Positions 61,614-64,000 of a stretch of DNA of 64,000 bases are shown in pieces; position 1 is the stretch's first letter; each line of letters begins with the position of its first letter. Under the pieces are notes generated by a model. It was not told the origin of the DNA, did not search any database, and worked only from the letters and a program-made list of their open reading frames with translations. Position numbers and translations under genes: made by a program. Source of the stretch: Flavobacterium sp. SH_e (GTDB taxonomy: Bacteria > Bacteroidota > Bacteroidia > Flavobacteriales > Flavobacteriaceae). The stretch spans positions 305,540-369,539 of the forward strand of contig NZ_JAOVZN010000008.1 in assembly GCF_025717045.1 (NCBI RefSeq), read 5' to 3'.

Positions 61614-62993
61614 ATGAAAACTAGTAATTTAAAATTCATTTTAGCCGCATGCATTATGTTGTGGGGAACATTTGCATCGGCTCAAATGATTAAGACCAAA
61701 ACACCTTCACGCCCAAAAGGACAGCAAGACGTATTGAGAATGGCAGCAGATCCTATTCCGACGGTTCGTGTTGCTTTCATCGGACTTGGAATGCGTGGAC
61801 CTGGCGCGGTAGAACGTATGACACATATTCCGGGTGTAGAAATTGTAGCGTTGTGCGACATGACTCAAGAAAATACTGCAAAATCAAATGAGATTTTAAC
61901 GAAAGCTGGTTTTCCAAAAGCACAAGAATTCTACGGTGACGAAAATGCTTGGAGAAAAGTAACAGCCTTGCCAAACGTAGATTTAGTATATGTTGCCACA
62001 GATTGGAAACATCATGCTGTAATTGGAGTTCAGGCCATGAAAGATGGAAAACACGTTGCTATAGAAGTTCCAGGAGCTTTAACTATGAAAGAAATCTGGG
62101 AACTTATTGATACTTCTGAAAAAACCAGAAAACACTGTATGCAATTGGAAAACTGCGTTTATGATTTCTTTGAATTAACAACATTAAACATGGCACAGCA
62201 AGGCGTTTTTGGAGAAATTCTTCATGCTGAAGGCTCTTACATTCACGGTTTACAGCCTTTTTGGGGAGAATACTGGAACAACTGGAGAATGGATTATAAC
62301 ATTAAACACCGCGGCGATATTTACGCGACACACGGAATGGGACCTGCGTGTCAGGCACTAAATATTCACCGTGGTGACAAAATGAATTTCTTGGTTTCTA
62401 TGGATACAAAAGCTGTTGGAAATCCTGCTTACATTAAAGAAAAATCAGGACAAGAAATTAAAAATTTTAGAAATGGTGATCATACTATGACTATGATTCG
62501 TACGGAAAATGGAAAAACAATTCATATTCAGCACGATGTGACTTCTCCTCGTCCGTATAGCAGAATGTATCAATTGAGCGGTACAAAAGGTTTTGCTAAC
62601 AAATATCCGCTTGAAGGTTATGCTTTGGATGGAAAAGAATTAAGTGATGATGTAAAACCAAATCACGAAAAATTAAGCGCACACTCTTTTGTTCCTGAAG
62701 AAGTTAAAAAAGCGTTGATGGAAAAATACAAACATCCGATTGCCAAAGGAATTGAAGAACAAGCCAAAAAAGTAGGCGGTCACGGCGGAATGGATTTTAT
62801 TATGGATTATCGTTTAATTCACTGCTTGCAAAAAGGTCTTCCGTTAGATATGGACGTTTATGATTTAGCCGAATGGTCTTGTTTAGGTCCATTAACAGAA
62901 ATTTCATTAGACCATAATTCTGCTCCGGTTGAAATTCCAGATTTCACACGTGGAGGCTGGAATAAATTGAAAAAATTAGAATTTTCAGAGTAA
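61614..62993 (+). CDS. Gfo/Idh/MocA-family glycosidase, GH109-like (alpha-N-acetylgalactosaminidase)
   Basis: A 459-aa secreted NAD-dependent protein. The ATG at 61614 begins the signal peptide (KFILAACIMLWGTFASAQ); the longer frame from 61515 spans the terminator. The Rossmann domain has VRVAFIGLGMRGPGAVERM and YVATDWKHHAVIGVQAMK, VAIEVPGALT. The catalytic half shows AEGSYIHGLQPFWGEYW, ATHGMGPACQALNIHRGD and GDHTMTMIRT, as in GH109, which cleaves alpha-GalNAc by an NAD-dependent elimination mechanism. It fits an amino-sugar-bearing O-glycan target. GH109 includes many uncharacterised members, so specificity is probable, not certain. Confidence 0.87.
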   Translation: MKTSNLKFILAACIMLWGTFASAQMIKTKTPSRPKGQQDVLRMAADPIPTVRVAFIGLGMRGPGAVERMTHIPGVEIVALCDMTQENTAKSNEILTKAGFPKAQEFYGDENAWRKVTALPNVDLVYVATDWKHHAVIGVQAMKDGKHVAIEVPGALTMKEIWELIDTSEKTRKHCMQLENCVYDFFELTTLNMAQQGVFGEILHAEGSYIHGLQPFWGEYWNNWRMDYNIKHRGDIYATHGMGPACQALNIHRGDKMNFLVSMDTKAVGNPAYIKEKSGQEIKNFRNGDHTMTMIRTENGKTIHIQHDVTSPRPYSRMYQLSGTKGFANKYPLEGYALDGKELSDDVKPNHEKLSAHSFVPEEVKKALMEKYKHPIAKGIEEQAKKVGGHGGMDFIMDYRLIHCLQKGLPLDMDVYDLAEWSCLGPLTEISLDHNSAPVEIPDFTRGGWNKLKKLEFSE

Positions 62994-63022
62994 TTAATAA
63001 ATATATTGGTTAGTTAAAAAGG

Positions 63023-63060
63023 GACAAGAGGGCGAAGTAGATGTTGCTCTCTTGTCTATT
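63023..63060 (+). terminator. Terminator after the GH109-like gene
   Basis: Stem GACAAGAG / CTCTTGTC (63023-63030, 63049-63056) with possible inner GC pairs, then ATTTTA. Confidence 0.6.
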
Positions 63061-63073
63061 TTAGACTGTTCAT

Positions 63074-63121
63074 AAAATAAGAAAAGCCATCCGATTTTCT
63101 CAGATGGCTTTTCTTATTTTT
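63074..63121. terminator. Terminator facing the OsmC gene
   Basis: Perfect 18-bp stem AAAATAAGAAAAGCCATC / GATGGCTTTTCTTATTTT (63074-63091, 63103-63120) with T- and A-rich flanks. It sits 9 bp after the OsmC stop on the minus strand. Confidence 0.85.
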
Positions 63122-63129
63122 ATAAAAAA

Positions 63130-63531
63130 TTAATTCCAGTTGAAAGTAATTCTTTTTTCGATTTCACTGCTTAAACTTAGAAATACTGGGCAAGTCATTG
63201 CAGCACGCTCTAGAATAGTTTTGCTTTTTTCGTCAGCGTTGCTTTTCATTTGAAATACAATTTCGATTGCTCCAATTCTTCTTGGCTCTGCATTCATAAT
63301 CTTAGTTACTTCTGCTGTAGATCCAACAAAATCAACTTCTAAATCACGAGCTTTAATTCCCATAATGGTCATCATGCAGCTTGCTAAAGCATTTGCAACT
63401 GTATCTGTTGGAGAAAATGCCTCGCCTTTTCCGTTATTATCTAATGGTGCGTCAGAAATGATTTCGCTTCCTGATTGCACATGAATTGAACTTGTTCTTA
63501 AATCTCCTAAATAGGTTACTTTTGATGTCAT
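63130..63531 (-). CDS. OsmC/Ohr-family peroxide-resistance protein
   Basis: A 133-aa cytoplasmic protein of the OsmC fold, which reduces organic hydroperoxides by a Cys pair. Cys52 (ALASCMMTIMG) and Cys114 (AAMTCPVFLSLS) are at the expected positions, and EAFSPTDTVANALASC is the classic helix. Its ATG overlaps the TAA of the upstream gene by one base, indicating translational coupling to the substrate-binding-like protein. It ends in a strong hairpin. Confidence 0.92.
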   Translation of the reverse strand: MTSKVTYLGDLRTSSIHVQSGSEIISDAPLDNNGKGEAFSPTDTVANALASCMMTIMGIKARDLEVDFVGSTAEVTKIMNAEPRRIGAIEIVFQMKSNADEKSKTILERAAMTCPVFLSLSSEIEKRITFNWN

Positions 63532-64000
63532 TAATTTGCTACTTTTAAAGTTAAGTCACTATCATAATATAAGATGTAAACACCTTTATTAGCGTGTCCG
63601 CCATCTTCTTTTCTATAATATTGAAATTTATTATCTACTTGCTGAGTCGTCATCAAATCAGCTGTTTCTTGGAATGTTTTTCCCTGTACCAAACGCATCA
63701 TCGTATCAAACGTTACGTCAAATCCTCTTGTTGCATAAGTCGTCGGATTTGCTTTGTTTTTCAAACGGTATTGTTTTTCATAAATTAAAACTGATTGTTC
63801 GTCACTTTCACGTGTTACAGAAGGATACATTAATTTCAACTTTACCAAATTATCAAAACTGATTTCATCTGTATCTAATGTACTATTTGGCTCTAAAATT
63901 ACCAATTGAACTTGACAACTTTTTTGAGAATCAAGTAACGCTTTAATCGTCGTTTTCACCATTGCTGTATTCCCCGTTTCCATAACAACATAGTTCATTC
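63531..64000 (-). CDS. C-terminal part of a type I periplasmic-binding-protein-like protein (cut by window end)
   Basis: At least 155 aa, open to the window edge. The ATG at 63998 is probably an internal methionine. The visible part has a beta/alpha pattern and the segment TRGFDVTFDTMMRLVQGKTF, then DNKFQYYRKEDGGHANKGVYILYYDS, typical of the end of PBP1-fold (leucine-binding-like) domains, in flavobacteria often fused behind LysM domains. The upstream part that would show LysM or a signal peptide is outside the window. It is coupled to the OsmC gene by a TAATG overlap. Confidence 0.68.
   Translation of the reverse strand, partial: MNYVVMETGNTAMVKTTIKALLDSQKSCQVQLVILEPNSTLDTDEISFDNLVKLKLMYPSVTRESDEQSVLIYEKQYRLKNKANPTTYATRGFDVTFDTMMRLVQGKTFQETADLMTTQQVDNKFQYYRKEDGGHANKGVYILYYDSDLTLKVAN

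Noticed and set aside
1..64000. CRISPR array, tRNA/rRNA, insertion sequence or prophage
   Set aside because: No evenly spaced direct repeats with unique spacers, no cloverleaf I could support, and no transposase, integrase or phage structural gene were seen.

Overview
The window looks like chromosomal DNA of a Flavobacterium-type Bacteroidota. It is AT-rich, carries SusC/SusD proteins and type IX secretion (T9SS) sorting tails, has many small lipoproteins, and has promoter boxes close to the Bacteroidota consensus TTTG-N17-23-TAnnTTTG. I saw no tRNA or rRNA genes, CRISPR arrays, transposases or prophage genes.

Layout. (1) 0-4.3 kb, minus strand: a nitric-oxide/nitrosative-stress module (Rrf2/NsrR-type regulator, azurin-like lipoprotein, quinol NO reductase, RIC iron-sulfur repair protein). 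Its two transcription starts share a 20-bp dyad. (2) 4.4-24 kb: mostly housekeeping and generic genes: NYN-LOTUS protein, FMN glutamate-synthase-like protein, two paralogous lipoproteins, GH88 hydrolase, DUF2809, ABC exporter, RdgB, DEAD-box helicase, PepD, DUF3810, an ECF sigma factor with a membrane partner, PlsC, Nudix, DUF4268 and a delta-60-repeat T9SS protein. (3) 24.2-37.2 kb: an operon of mnmA, an S8 protease, an FabK/NMO-like flavoprotein and a small secreted protein; a secreted dikinase-like protein; a frameshifted DKNYY gene; MORN protein; pyrG-yidC; small membrane and DUF3820 proteins. (4) 37.4-63 kb: a large carbohydrate-utilisation locus. (5) 63.1 kb to the end: OsmC and the 3' part of a substrate-binding-like protein.

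The carbohydrate locus has a LacI-type regulator in the middle. A minus-strand arm encodes a GHMP kinase, a nucleotidyltransferase, an FHS-type sugar permease and NagB fused to a PIG-L domain. A plus-strand arm encodes SusC, SusD, an arylsulfotransferase-like lipoprotein, a TsdA-like dihaem lipoprotein, a GH123-like/DUF6067 protein, DUF5107-TPR, an M1 peptidase and a GH109-type oxidoreductase-fold glycosidase. Both arms start from nearly identical promoter-plus-double-operator cassettes of about 85 bp, placed in inverted orientation. This ties catabolism (amino-sugar deamination) to surface capture. The gene content suggests a HexNAc-bearing, possibly sulfated, glycoprotein or glycan as target; that substrate is inference.

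Intergenic regions carry at least two repeat families. One is a long perfect inverted repeat around a conserved asymmetric core (9.2 kb, 56.0 kb), whose arms differ between copies but stay self-complementary. The other is a set of GCCAC-type hairpin elements built of decamer words (16.9, 37.2, 44.2, 56.1 kb).
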